This document shows, piece after piece, positions 26,058 to 38,261 of a stretch of DNA of 64,000 bases. Numbering within the stretch: position 1 is the first letter of the stretch; each line of letters begins with the position of its first letter. The stretch spans positions 155,193,178-155,257,177 of the forward strand of contig OX578136.1 of NCBI GenBank assembly GCA_951213105.1, read 5' to 3'. The notes beneath the pieces were generated by a model. That model was not told the origin of the DNA. It searched no databases and worked only from the letters and a program-made list of their open reading frames with translations. Origin of the DNA: Amaurobius ferox (Eukaryota > Arthropoda > Arachnida > Araneae > Amaurobiidae). Both the position numbers and the translations under genes were made by a program.

Positions 26058-26572
26058 GTGAATCAACCATCAAATTCTGGAGAAGGACGGCGGTTTACTG
26101 GGGATTTCCGCTTCCAGTTCAAACAATTTTTCTTTAAACATCTATTTCTCAGTATTGGCTCTGGATATAGTTTAGATGACTTATATGGATTCAGGTTTTT
26201 AAAGAGGATAGGGAGGTTCACTGTAATAGCCTTATTTCTGAATATTAAACATATCTATTTTCGTTTCTGGAGATGACACTTCCGGTTTGCCTGAAAATTC
26301 ATATGATTGTACAAAATAATATTGCAAAAGAGATTAAAAATGCTTAATTGTTCCGTCAAAAATGATGTACTCACCATTTGTCAACCTATGAAGCCGTCTT
26401 CATGAATATATATTGCTCGTTGCGATTTATAATTGTGATTTACTGAATAAAATTATCACATACAGAAATTAGACTTGCTTGAGCCTATTATCTAAATGTA
26501 TTGCAATTACTTTATTTTCAATATAAGTTTTAACTATAACCTCTGGAAAAGTTCTTATAAATCTATTTGCAG
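26058..26572 (+). other. region 5' of the signal exon, nothing recognised
   Basis: No TE, no clear promoter and no convincing exon other than the weak candidate at 26049. Confidence 0.5.
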
Positions 26573-26645
26573 ACCCGAAAAAAATTCAAGTACAGGAAGA
26601 AAAGAATTCTGCTAGCTGCCCTTTTTGTTCTGGCATCTGTCTGTG
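26573..26645 (+). CDS. lectin-WSC gene, exon with signal anchor/peptide
   Basis: This exon encodes the N-terminal targeting segment of a secreted or membrane C-type lectin/WSC protein. It is bounded by an acceptor (TTTGCAG) and a donor (GTG|GTAAGT). It reads in phase 0 from ACC and leaves one base (G) over, which joins AA of the next exon to give Glu. The peptide starts with about eleven mostly basic residues (TRKKFKYRKKR), then the hydrophobic run ILLAALFVLASVC, then Glu-Gly-Ala. This fits a signal peptide with a long positive n-region cleaved near the Cys/Glu-Gly boundary; a type II signal anchor is the alternative. No initiator Met lies in the exon. The preceding 500 bp carry three copies of an 18-20 bp direct repeat. 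Confidence 0.72.
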
Positions 26646-28103
26646 GTAAGTAGAAAGTCTTGAAAATAAAGCATTTAAAAATGTAGTGAATATTGATGAA
26701 AATATTCCCCTTAAAAGAATTCCTTATCACTATATTTATGTTTCTTTAAAAATCAAATGAACACAAACTTTCTTCGTGAACGACATTTAATTTATGCATG
26801 CCACCGGATTACTTTTAAATTGCTTCTGCGGGTCAAGCTTTTCTATTGAAATTGTTCCAAACGTCACTGAATTAATCCATTGCGTCTGGACAGCCACCTG
26901 CGGTGATCAGCTCGTTCGTCTTTTAAGGAAGCTCTTTACTTGCAGTAGATTTAAGATGTCTTCAATAGGATTGCGCAGCTACACGCGGCATCTAGCTGAA
27001 AGATCTTTTATGAATAGTTATATTCTTTACATAATCTTTTACCCCTCCTTGCTGCAATCAACGCATTTACAAGAAAATTATTCCTGTTGAAGTCATGTGG
27101 TTTTTCAGGGAGAGTGTTGCGATACACATAGAACTTTAAATAAAACTCCCGTTGGATAAATTTTTTTAAAGGCGCAATCTTGAAGATTACTGGTAGTTAC
27201 ATTTCATAATTATAAATTTTTATCTTACGCAATCTCTGATTTTACCTAAAAATGTTGTTTTCCCCGAAAACATGTTTTTTTTAAAAAAAAAATCGTCATA
27301 AATAAAAAAAATCTGATGTGAACAACACATGACTTTCCTTATATAATGCAATGACTTTACTACTTTTACAATAAAAAAATAGGTTTTTCTTATAGTCGAT
27401 ATTTATATTCTTTCCTAGATATTGAATTTTCTTCAATGAGTCGTCATTTTCCTTGATTTAGTGTCATTTTTATCCATTTGGCGAGATTTTCGTTAATTTG
27501 GCAACATTTAAAAAAGTCGCCAAGTTGGCAACATTCCGCCAAATTCGGTGCCAAAATATCGCCAAGAGTTATGGACGGAGAAATAAGTTATTCTTATAGC
27601 AGATAAATGACTATTGGCCAGCAAATACAAAAGTATTACTCAAAGTATCTTTTCTCCTGAATGGAACGAGCTAGATCCTCGAGAATGATGTCACCCAATT
27701 TATCGCATGATATTACATATGAAAAGTGAACATGTTTCTCAACAGTTAATATATTTTTTTAATTTATGGGATTTTTTGATAAATTTATTTTAAAAATGTG
27801 CACAATATCTCGAGAACGGTTCATGCTAGCGTTCTAAAGTTTATGTCAATCGTTTTCTAAGAAAAATTACATAAGAAATATTGATTTGGTTAAATTTATT
27901 AAAGGTTTTGATTTTTTGATGATTTTTTCAAAATTTCACTTGAAAATTTAGGGGGGGCTTAACATTCGATTACGTTTAAAAACAATAAGCTTCCAGTATT
28001 CCCGGATTGTGATTTTTGTTCCAAATATCAGTCGAATCGCTCTATTTCTTCATGAGATATCGTCTCTACAGACTCACTGACACACACACACACACATACT
28101 TTC

Positions 28104-28134
<31 letters not shown>

Positions 28135-28698
28135 GACATCACCTCAAAAATGTTTGACTCGTGATCAGGGATGCTTGAAACGTGCTCTCCTGTCGAAAAC
28201 TCTAATTCGAATTTTCGACCTCGTCACAATACTTTTCTTATACATTATGTATATAAGGAAAGTAAAAATTGTGATACTGATGCTGTCCGTTCAAAATGCA
28301 TGAAAAGAGGGCTTTTCGTATTTTGCGTTGGTGCTAAGATTATACTCTGCAATCAATTTTTCGATCGCTACAAATGTATTATAAAAGTTTGTGTATCCTT
28401 ATAAAAGTGTAATTTATGCACAATATGTGCGTATATAAAAATGTTATTCCATTTTCTTTTATTTTCTATTTATTCATCATTACTTTAGGTTTACAAACAT
28501 TTATAGAGCATTTTGTAAAATAGAGTTTAATAGAGTAAAATAGAGTTTAATAAACGTAAGTTTTGAAATCCCAAATGAGCCTAAAGTACTAGATGTACCA
28601 CAAAATTGGGAATCGCTGCTTTAATCAATTATTGTGCTAAGACATAGTATAACTATTAATGTGACTACTGTAGTAATGTTCTATCTTTATTATTACAG
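26646..28698 (+). other. intron between the signal and lectin exons
   Basis: A GTAAGT...TTACAG intron of 2.05 kb holding repeat family A copy 2 (27312-28263). Between 26646 and 27311 there is one 98-codon open stretch (26794-27090) with no recognisable domain. I see no other signal. Confidence 0.8.
27312..28263 (+). mobile_element. repeat family A, copy 2
   Basis: A complete 0.95-kb copy in the gene's sense orientation, with TCTGATGTG start, TTGGCGA core, CA tract at 28079-28133 and 3' hairpin TTATACATTATGTATATAA followed by GGAAAGT. Confidence 0.9.
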
Positions 28699-28871
28699 AA
28701 GGGGCTGAGAAGACGAAATGTGAGAAGCCTTGGCGAACCTTCCGAAACGTATGTTTCTTGTTCTCAGACATGAACAACCAGAAGTACACCGAGGCTCAGG
28801 CGGTCTGCTACAAGCAGGGAGGCTTCTTGGCGAGCATACGGAATAGTGCAGAGCACGGCTTCATCATCAAA
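28699..28871 (+). CDS. lectin-WSC gene, first half of C-type lectin domain
   Basis: This is the N-terminal half of a C-type lectin-like fold, which usually binds sugars or protein ligands outside the cell. The acceptor is TTATTACAG and the donor is AAA|GTGAGT. The reading frame begins in phase 1 and ends exactly between codons. Family hallmarks visible in order are Cys-x3-Trp-x2-Phe-x3-Cys (the extra N-terminal disulfide of long-form domains), a Thr-Glu-Ala-x2-Val-Cys helix, GGFLASI, and Glu-His-x-Phe-Ile at the end. GC content is near 50 percent against roughly 30 percent in the surrounding introns, which supports coding function. The exon follows a 2.05-kb intron holding one copy of repeat family A. 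Confidence 0.93.
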
Positions 28872-30250
28872 GTGAGTGCATTTTTAGAACTGAGTGTGAC
28901 CGCTATGTTTAGACTTCAGTAATATCTTAAAATGCATAAATTAATAGTTTTAGTTTCGACGGTATGTTACTAAGATTTCCTCTCGTTATAAAGTGTAAAA
29001 TTATAGATCATTTTTGGCCAGGTTTATCTGGTATGTTTTCGATTTTCAGATGTTTTGACAGCTGCGTTCCAGTGGGATTCAAAAGTATGTTTGGATTGCT
29101 GCCCCTGTGCAATAAATGCCCCCTTACTACCCCTTAGTTTACCAGTGATCCTTTTCATGAACCGTTAATGGGACCCGGGCCTTCAAGCCTCCTAGGACCC
29201 TATGCAGATCACTCCCCACTCCCTTCAGGTCAGCGACCCTGGGAAGGCCAAATATCTAGCAAAATTTTGACCCGACAAGATACTTCATGAAGAACGTTGC
29301 TAAATGTGCATTATAGCCGTAAGCAATAAAACAAATTAGGGAAAAATGAATAATTATATTCATTCTATGATGTAAAATAGATATAACCATATAAAACACT
29401 TAATTGCAAAATTCTTGTCCACCTGTTCCGTCGCCGATGTTAAAAAAACGTCTATTTCTTTTTTCCTGACTAAAAGTGAAATTAAATCTAACTTCCAGAG
29501 ACATAAGCTTCAATTTATTAAATAGTTATGGATCGGATTCAATGACTATGAACTTGGGTGTGCAGCTTGAGGCAAATCTTTTAGAAATTAGAAGCCGGCT
29601 ACGTAGCAGGACGGAATTTGTCGGACTGCATATAGAAAAATTGCAGCCCACAGAAAATTTTATTCTTATCATTGCAGATATCGGCTATCCCTTTATGACG
29701 AGAGTGTAAGAAGTGTGAAACCGATTCATGAATGCGGCTTATCTGCAATGGGAGCTATTCCTACATTTATTAAACTTTAGATTACAAATTTAAATGCTTA
29801 ACAGTCGTTTAACCATCTGCTTCTAATTCAATCTTCAATTCCTACTAGTTAAAACTAATTATGAACCAACTTACCCTGCTGTTTACAATTTGATCTCGCT
29901 TTTTGACCTGCTCATAGCTCGTCCAACTAGACATATCCGTGGTCAACATCGACAGGTCATGGCTCATTATCTTCTACAGACATTTTCGCATGCGCTGCTA
30001 AACACGACTTTTCATTATAGTCAACTGCGGTATGATCAAGTGATTTGCATAATAGGAAAATGAACCGTTTCGATACCATACTTCTTCATACTGCTTTTCG
30101 GAACATTATGTGCGATCAGTACATCAAAAAAAATAATAAATAAATAACATAAATTAAATAATTAAAAAGCTTATGCGATCAGCACATGGCATTGTTTTTG
30201 GTTCTTTCACAGTGAAATAATGATATACAAGATCCATGTCTGGCACGGGG

Positions 30251-30300
30251 ACCAAGATAGCCCAGTGATTAAGGCGTTGGGATAGCACCCGGTAGTCCCA
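30251..30300 (+). repeat. SINE family B head fragment
   Basis: AGCCCAGTGATTAAGGCG and CACCCGGTAGTCCC correspond to the first 50 bp of the SINE and stop abruptly. Confidence 0.6.
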
Positions 30301-30475
30301 CAGTAATTTTAGCATTTAATTAACACCACATAAATTGAAATTCATTTGTTTTAATAAATATTAGTTCAAGTAAAATGACTTATTCACGTGCGAAATGCTC
30401 ATTAAATTGCAATTTATATTTAATTAATATTCCGTGAGAAATAGTTCCTCGGCGTCAAAACATAACAGTTTTACG

Positions 30476-30724
30476 AAAAGTATCTTTTCTGGTGAATGGA
30501 ACTAGATCCATACGAATGAGGTTAACAAATTTTTGTTGCATGTAATTGCATATGGGAAAAGAACATATTTGATGATACGTAGTACTTTTCTTAAATTTTT
30601 ATGCAATGTCTTTTGATAAATTTATTTGAAAGACGTATAATATTTCATGAAGAATTCTTACCAGCGTTCTAAAGTTTGTGACATTCGTTTTCTACCGAAA
30701 ATTTAAATTTGGAATGATTATTTA
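30476..30724 (+). mobile_element. repeat family A, copy 3, left part
   Basis: A 5'-truncated family A sequence (AGTATCTTTTCTGGTGAATG, then GCGTTCTAAAGTTTGTGACA) interrupted by the Tc1-like element at 30725. It resumes at 32146. Confidence 0.8.
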
Positions 30725-32143
30725 CACTCACAGACAGTTTCGCACCAAAAAGGAAGCATAGGATGGGCCTGAAATTTTATTGATGGAAGGATACATATGA
30801 ATGATATACATGATCACAAAAACAGTGCAGCAGATCACCTACAGAGGGAGCTGTGGTACTCAATCCGGTCATCCTCAATAGAGCTTCGCACCGCCTCGTG
30901 CTGCGATACAAGCAGCAATACGGTCCGGCATGGTGTCGAACAGACGCCTGATGTTGCCCTACGGCAGACGAGTCCACACCTGTTGGACGTTACGTTCCAA
31001 ATCCCGAAGATTGAGGCAACGAGGCAGCTGGCATTTCAACGGGTCCCACACATGTTCGATAGGGAACAGGTCTGGCGAGCGGGCTGGCCATGGAAGTGTC
31101 TGAACATGACTCAGGCAGACCTGGGCGACCCGAGCCGTGTGCGGCCTGGTATTATCCTGCTAGAATTGCGCACCTGGAATCCCAGCAACGAATAGGAGCA
31201 CATGGGATCGTAGAATCTCATCCACGTACGGCTGGCCCGTCAATGTTCCAAGTACCACTACTAGAGCGGATCGGCTGTCGTAGGTTATGGCTCCCCAGCC
31301 CATGATTTAGGTTATGGCTGACAGCCCATGATGCAGTGGGGCTGGTGTGGCGCTCGATAACGAGGTTGGGGTTGTGCAGGGGACTTCCACACTCGGACAC
31401 GCTGATCATCTGTCCCCAAAACGAAGCAGCACTCATTGCTAAACACCACACATCGCCAATCTGTGGCGTTCCATGTAGCTTTGCCCCGGCACCACTGCAA
31501 CTCGAGCCGTCGATTTTCCCGTGTTAACGGTAGCACACGTAAGGGAAGCTGGGATAGCAGATTCGCTTTCTTCAGGCGTCTAGATATGGTTCGTGGGCAC
31601 ACAGGAGCCGCTATGCGTGCCTGTATAGCGGATCGGGTCGTCGTGGACTCTATACGTGTCTTCCGCACGACCATTCGATCCTCTCTACTCGTGGTATGCC
31701 TGGTCCGTCCAGAGCCGGTCCTCCGTCTCAGGGTGGCGTCTTGTGACCAGTGCTTCCAACACCGTCGGATGGTATAGTCCGAACGATCCACGTGACGGGC
31801 TATTCGACGCGCTAATCACCCTGTGGTTTTCAGTCCGATGATCAGGCCTCTCTCGAAGTCCATCAGTTGCGTATTATACGTTTCTGGCATCTACCCCCCA
31901 TTATTTTCACTCTGTACTCGTGCTTGCGTCGTCCGAAGCATCTAGCATTGATGGGGCGTCGTCTACAAGCCGGTTTATGAGGCCGCTAGTTCACGCTTAC
32001 AGCACCACTCGGGGGTGTACGGTCATGCGCAATCACACCAGACTGGGAGCATTTGCATACCTGCCCACCCTCTAGCTATTTAGATCATTTCGCGGTTGTA
32101 CCATGTTTTCCTCTTGGTGCTCAACTTTCATTGTCCGTGAATG
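30725..32143 (-). mobile_element. Tc1-like DNA transposon nested in family A
   Basis: Ends CACTCACAGACAGTTTCGCA (left) and the complement of TTTCATTGTCCGTGAATG (right) match as imperfect inverted repeats, extending to CACCAARAGGAA. Flanking TA dinucleotides (30723-30724 and 32144-32145) fit a Tc1 target duplication. At 1.42 kb it is close to full length. The GC content of about 55 percent stands out sharply from its surroundings, implying a relatively recent arrival. Confidence 0.9.
30830..31890 (-). pseudogene. Tc1-like transposase, inactivated
   Basis: Read from an ATG at 31888-31890, the frame gives MPETYNTQLMDFERG, an in-frame TGA after 20 codons, then the helix-turn-helix region (IARHVDRSDYTIRRCWKHW), GRTRHTTSREDR, and the RW...VVFSN-E catalytic block (31312-31791). 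A stop and short duplication at about 31290-31315 break it. Further on, other frames give QDNTRPHTARV and LPWPARSPDLFPIEHVWD, the family's second and third catalytic motifs. Every part of the enzyme is present, but with at least three lesions it is not functional. Confidence 0.9.
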
Positions 32144-32145
32144 TA

Positions 32146-32342
32146 TTTATCACTATTGAGGGAACTGACATTTACATGATATTTTTTTTATCAAAAATGT
32201 GTTTAAAAATTGGGAGGATCTTCTAGACGTTTAATCACATTTCAAATAAACAGGGTTCCAGTATTCACCCACTGTAGTAATCGTATCGAATCATTTCTGA
32301 AACGCCTCATTCGTTTGTGAAATACCGCGTCCACAGACTCAC

Positions 32343-32377
<35 letters not shown>

Positions 32378-32537
32378 CTTACATACACGCACACTCATAG
32401 ACATCACATCAGAAACTTTTAATTCGAGTTCAGGGATGTTTAAAACGGGTTCTTTCGTCAAAACATTAATTAGAAAATTCACTCATTCGAATTTTCGACC
32501 TCGCCAGAATACTATATTATTCCCTCTATGTAGGGAA
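32146..32537 (+). mobile_element. repeat family A, copy 3, right part
   Basis: It continues the family sequence from where copy 3 was interrupted (TTTTTTATCAAAAATGTG..., AGGGTTCCAGTATTCACCC), then a CA tract at 32344-32373. The 3' end is decayed. Confidence 0.75.
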
Positions 32538-32540
32538 GTA

Positions 32541-33015
32541 ATAATGCATGCATGTAAAGTAATAATGTGTTTAAGAAAATAATAATGTGAGTAGGAAAAG
32601 TAATAATGTGGAGAGGGAAAGTAGCAATGTGGGTAGGAAAATAATAATGTGAGTAGGAATAGTAATAATGTGGGTAGGGAAATAATGATGTCAGTAGTAA
32701 AATAATAATCTGAATAGAAAAAGTAATAATGTGGGGAGGGAAATTAATAATGTGCGTAGGGAAAAAGTAATAATGTGGGGAGGGAAGCAATAATGTGGGG
32801 AGGAAAATAATAATGAGAGTGAGAAAAGTAATAATGTGGGGAGGGAAATTAATAATGTGAGTAGGGAAACTAATAATGTAAGAAAATAATAATGTGAGTA
32901 GGAAAAGTAATAATGTGGAGAGGGAAAGTAATAATGTGAGTAGGAAAATAGTAATGTGAGTAGGAAAAGTAATAATATGGGGAGGGAAAGTAATAATGTG
33001 GGTAGGAAATTAATA
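32541..33015. repeat. about 19-bp minisatellite (AATAATGTGNGTAGGAAAG)
   Basis: About two dozen irregular units of AATAATGTGRGTAGGRAA. It immediately follows the family A copy and creates false open frames on the reverse strand. Confidence 0.93.
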
Positions 33016-33849
33016 CGCAATAGAAACTTTTACCTTCAGATATGCTTTTTCTCGTGAATTGAATTATTGAATAATAAGATCAATAAATAAACAGTTGGGC
33101 TCATGAATGTAATGAAAATTCATATAAAGCAGCATAACACACAAAATTAATGGTGTCCACCGGTTTCAGGGGCTAAAACAGACTTTGTCAGAGAAAGCAA
33201 GAACACTCGACATACACACTGCAAGGTAAGACCAACAACAGCCGGTAGAGCAGAAAACGTGACTTAAGCAGAAAAAAGAGAGTTGTTAACTATGCTAGAG
33301 GGGGGAAAAGTGAAAAAAAAGCACGGATGAAAGAACGAGTAGTGGCATACTATGAGTGAACGGCAAAAATAAATAAATAAAAATAAATAAATAGCAACAA
33401 AAAATAAATAAACACTTTTCAACTATGTTGGAAAGTGTTTACAAAGGTAAATGTGAACGTCAAACAAAATAATTAAAAGCGCCTGTCCAATGAATAAGAT
33501 TACGAATATATGTCGTGACGAAGAAGATTGTTGCTGACCATTGATAATGTGTGTTTTGCTACTTTATACAAAGTTTTATTATTTTCATTGCATTAACAGC
33601 AATCTGAGCTGTACGAATTTAGACTCCTTTACAAATTAGGAGGATATTTTTTTTATTTTCAGTAAGGGGCAGAAATGGCGTCACTATAAAAGGGGATGCT
33701 TTTATGCAGACACTCTATGATAGATAGGAACTTTTCAAATACGTTAGATATTAAAACTGTTTATTTCTCGGATATTAAAACTGTTTTGCTTCTTCACTTT
33801 GATCGCGATCTAATCATTACATGAGCTTCCAAACAAACGGGACTTAATC
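33016..33849. other. no gene; repeat pieces
   Basis: 33337-33360 shares the ATACTATGAGTGAACGGC motif with 712-811. 33410-33440 contains the hairpin AAACACTTTTCAAC...GTTGGAAAGTGTTT, which recurs near 41763. Confidence 0.55.
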
Positions 33850-34340
33850 GTTTTTTGAGCCTATCTATATAAATAAAATTGAAAATCTGTTTGTGTGTCT
33901 GTTTGTTTGTCTCATCATTACGGGAGAACGGCTTAACCGAATTTGATAAAATTTTGTGGGTAGCCTTTGAAATAACCCCACTTAAAATTTAGTGCATGGT
34001 TCAAGTTTCTAAGACCAGGGGTTGCCGAGATATTAATTAGAAACGAACAATCAAACCTTCCATAGAGATAGCACTATGCAGACGATATTTTTTTTCGCCA
34101 ATTTATTTGAAGAAATTATATCCCTGAGTTTCGTTGGAGTTTATTGCGCTTATTAATCCCTTTTGAAAATCGCAGGTTTGAAACATGAATTGAAATGGAA
34201 ACAATTAATCATTCCATAGAGATAGCATTATGCAGACGATATTTTTTCCTCTAATTTATTTGAAAAAAATTATATCTCTGAGTTTGATTGGAGTTTATTG
34301 CGCTTATTAGCTATTAAGCTTATTAACTACCCTATTTTTA
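33850..34340 (+). repeat. Helitron-like head plus 145-bp tandem duplication
   Basis: TCTATATAAATAAAATTGAA followed by TGTTTGTTTGTCTCATCATT is reminiscent of the 5' region of arthropod Helitron-type repeats; a related piece occurs at 37466-37510. The block TTCCATAGAGATAGCACTAT is repeated at 34068 and 34213. No Rep/helicase is present. The family assignment is from memory and uncertain. Confidence 0.45.
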
Positions 34341-34506
34341 CAGGCTCTTACTCAACAATGAAAAGTATTAAGAAATCAAAATGGTTATTTAATTATTAGC
34401 ATTTTATGAAGAAGATTCTTTCTTATATCATGTTGCTCAGCAACGCAATTAAATAAAATGTGTTTGTTAATTCTTCTTTTTTTTTTTCGATTTGAATAAT
34501 AAAAAA

Positions 34507-35398
34507 TCTGATGTGGGCAACACATGACTTTCCTTATATAATGTAATTAATTTACTACTTTTACATTAAAAAAATAGGTTTTTCGTATAGTAGATACTTA
34601 TATACTTTCCAAGATATTGAATTTTCGACAATTAGCCGTCATTTTTATCCATTTGGCGAGATTTTCGTTAAATTGACAATATTTCAAAAAGTCGCCAAGT
34701 TGGCGACATTCCGCCAAATTCGTCGCCAAAATCTCGCCAAGCGTTGTGGAAGAAGAAATAAGTTATTCTTACAGCAGATAAATGACTATTGGCGTTCAAA
34801 TACAAAAGTATTACTCAAAGTATCTTTTTTCTTGAATGGAACGAGCTAGATCCACGAGAATGATGTCACCCAAGTTATCGCACGGTATTACATATGAAAA
34901 GTGAACATGTTTCTCAATAGGAAATATTTTTCTTATATTTATATGACGTTTTGATAATTTTTTTGAAAAATGTGCAATATCTCGAGAACGGTTCATGTTA
35001 GCGTTCTAAAATATATGTCAATCGTTTTCTAATGAAAAATTACATAAGAAATTTCTATTTGCGTAACTTTATTAGCCGTTTTAATTTTTGACGATTTTTT
35101 CAAAATTTCACTCGAAAATCTAGGGGGGTTCTGAACATTCAATTGCGTATAAAAACAATAGGCTTCCAGTGTTTACGGATTGTGATTTTTGTACCAAATT
35201 TCGTTCGAATCTGTCCGTTCGTTCGTCAGTTATCGTCTCCACAGACTCACTGACACAGACACACACACACACATCACTTCAAAAATGTTTGATTCGTGAT
35301 CAGGGATGCTTGAAACGTGCTCTCCCGTCGAAAACTCGAATTCGAATTTTAGACCCCGTCACAATGCTTTCCTTATACATTATGTATACAAGGAAAGT
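34507..35398 (+). mobile_element. repeat family A, copy 4
   Basis: A complete copy (892 bp) with short CA tract; the 3' hairpin ends GGAAAGTAA. Confidence 0.9.
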
Positions 35399-35400
35399 AA

Positions 35401-36279
35401 TAGGTTTTTCTTATAGTAGATACTAATATTCCTTCCAAGATATTGAGTTTTCGACAATTAGTCGTCATTTTCATTGATTTAGCGTCATTTTTATCCATTT
35501 GGCGAGATTTTTGTTAATTTGGCAACATTTCAAAAAGTCGCCAAGTTGGCGACATTCCGCCAAATTCGTCGCCAAAATCTCGCCAAGCGTTATGGACAAA
35601 GAAATATGTTATTCTTACAGCAGGCAAATGATTATTGGCGTTCAAATACAAACGTATTACTCAAAGTATCTTTTTTCATGAATGGAATGAGCTAGATCCA
35701 CGAGAATGATGTCACTAAATTTATCGTATGGTATTACATATGAAAAGTGACCATGTTTCTCAATAGGAAATATTTTTTTTTCATTTTATATGACTTTTTG
35801 ATAAATTTTTTGAAAAATATGCAATATCTCGAGAACAGTTCATGCTAGCGTTCTAAAATTTATGCCAATCGTTTTCTAATGAAAAATTGCATAAGAAATG
35901 TGTATTTGCGGAACTTTATTAGCCGTTTTAATTTTTAACGATTTTTTCAAAATTTCATTCCAAAATTTAGGGGGGTTCTGAACATTCGATTGCGTATAAA
36001 AACGATAGGCTTCCAGTGTTTACGAATTGTGATTTTTGTACCAAATTTGGTTCGAATCGGTCCATTCGCTCGTCAGTTATCGTCTCCACAGACTCACTGA
36101 CAGACACACACACACACACTCACACATACTTTCACACACACACACACACAGATATCACTTCAAAAATATTCGATTCGTGATCAGGGAGGCTTGAAACGTG
36201 CTCTCCCGTCGAAAACTCGAATTCGAATTTTCGACCCCGTCACAATACTTTCCTTATACATTATGTATATAAGGAAAGT
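35401..36279 (+). mobile_element. repeat family A, copy 5, in tandem with copy 4
   Basis: It joins copy 4 directly: the 5' terminal segment is missing, so the sequence runs from the copy 4 hairpin into AGGTTTTTCTTATAG, a point about 75 bp inside the element. It ends with the complete 3' hairpin. Confidence 0.88.
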
Positions 36280-36285
36280 AATAAA

Positions 36286-38260
36286 TGTATATAAAAATAT
36301 ATCTTATAAATGAACGGTTTAATTTTTCTTTTATTAATTACGGACTGCGTACATCACCTTCATTTATTTTGGCAAATTTATTGTGTTTAGCCAATAAACT
36401 CGTTTAGCCAATTGTTGAAAAAGAATACGATTAAAACGGGTGTATCTTCTAATATAATTTTAGTGTTTTCATTTAGTATATACAAACGGGATCAGGATGT
36501 TTTATGCTTCAGATCTGCAAATTTAGATCTACGAATTTGGCGGGATATCGCTAACTTGGCAACTTTTCTTATACGTTGCCAAATTGATGGAAATGTCGCT
36601 AAATTGATAAAAACGACGCTAAATCAATGAAATTAATTTTGTTTTGTGGAAGAGAGTACTGAAATGATGTTTCGGTAGTATTTGTCTGTCAGTCCAACCG
36701 TCTCATTTAGTTGCACATTTAGCGAATTTTTAAAATATCACTAAACTGATAAAAATGTTTGCAAATCCATAAAAATATCTTGAAATTGATAAAATTGAGC
36801 TAAATAAATGAAATTAATTGTGTTTTGTTAGGGAATAGTATTGTGATGATGTTTCGTCAATTTGTTACCAAGTGGGACTGTCAGTTCTATAGTCCCACTT
36901 GGCGATAAATCTGGCGATTTTTAAAATGTCGCTAAATTGACGAAAATGTCGCCAAATTGATAAAATTACTCAAAATTCATCAAAATGATACCGAATCGAA
37001 GAAAATGCAATATTTTGCATAATTAAGTACTATTTTCTAAATGATCTCTGTCTTTTTGTGAGAATTAAAAAATATTTTTTCTAAATCTGTGTACAAACTG
37101 GACCAGCATGCTTTATTCTTCAGATCTGCCTGTGAAGATAATTTTGTATATCGAGCCCAGATATTCTTATACATTTTTTAGAAAAATTAAATTAAATATT
37201 TTAATAGAATATATTAAATAACAAAGTCATTTAGAATACTATAGGAATTTACACATAATTGTGAATGCTACGTTTCTTTATATTATATTTTCCTTACGAA
37301 GAACTGGTATACTTCAGTCTACAATAAATGCAATTCAAAATCCAATTTTATTATTTTCGTTTAATCTTTCTTTTATCGTCTGTTATATATTAATGCTACT
37401 GTGTATTTTTACCAACAACAACGTAGTTTACGAAGCTATTGTTTAATTGCAAAATTGTTATCATCTTTATAAATAAAATTATAAGTTGTGTTTCGGTCTG
37501 TCTGATCATTTCTTTCCTGTTTTGCGAGAATCATTATAAAACTTCAACAAAAATGACAACAAATACTAAAGTTCGCCGCAAATTCTGAATTAAGTGTCTT
37601 TATATTATATATTTTATACAAGAAACGGTACAGCTGGTGCTAAAATATCACTGAATTACGATTCATGGATATACATAGAACAAAATATTTTCCTTCTCAG
37701 TCAACTAGTCTTACTATTTTCCTCGATTTCTACAGAACTTATCGAGAGTTCAACTGTATCTTTCTCAGAAGGCACGAGAGGAAATTTTCTTTAATTGGCT
37801 TAACCTAAATAACTGATAGATGAAGTAATAAAATGATCGCAGCTGCGTCGTCAGAATTTTGCGACTCCCGCAGTTCTAACTGAATTCGTAGTCGTTTAGT
37901 GACACGTTTACTAAAGTATTAATAACACTTCAGCTTCAGGCCCCGACTTTAAAAAGGGGACCACCAGTTAATTTTTTACTATAACTGTATGAATTTGCAA
38001 TTAACTCAGTTAACGGAATAGCCTATCTGGACCTAAAAATAATCCAATGCGCAAGATATTACAAATACATTCGTATGCATATTAAAAAAATAGTAAAAAA
38101 AAGAAAGATATAGACAGCACATCATTTTTCCTATATAAAGCAATGAATTTACGCCTTTCACAGCGAAATTATAATGTAAGATATCTTATCTTACATTAGG
38201 AAGATATCCACTTATTCGTACAATTAAGTCAGAGCCTTGTGGTACCCTATATGTCCCGAT
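36286..38260. other. no gene; degraded TTGGCGA-word repeats
   Basis: 36530-36990 contains three loose modules of TCGCTAAATTGATAAAAA-type words, each followed by TTTTGTTAGGGA-like sequence. They are related to the family A core and probably very old. 37000-38260 has only short open stretches and no recognisable domain. Confidence 0.5.
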
Positions 38261-38261
38261 G

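Noticed and set aside
26794..27090. 98-codon open stretch in the first lectin intron
   Set aside because: No recognisable domain, no phase-compatible splice sites seen, and not needed for the lectin chain.
28082..28133. CRISPR-like regular repeats
   Set aside because: CA microsatellites and the 41-bp, 35-bp and 19-bp minisatellites have no unique spacers. They are eukaryotic tandem repeats.
28016..28303. Open frames with Thr-His repeats and KCLIRDQGCLKRAL (also near 35169, 39998, 48921, 57255)
   Set aside because: The frames lie in the CA tract and 3' part of repeat family A. Similar peptides recur because the repeat recurs; different copies have different lesions.
31436..31777. Plus-strand open frames over the Tc1 element
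   Set aside because: Antisense shadows of the GC-rich transposase on the minus strand.
32512..33020. Tyr/Leu-rich reverse-strand frames
   Set aside because: Translations of the minisatellite, with no gene evidence.
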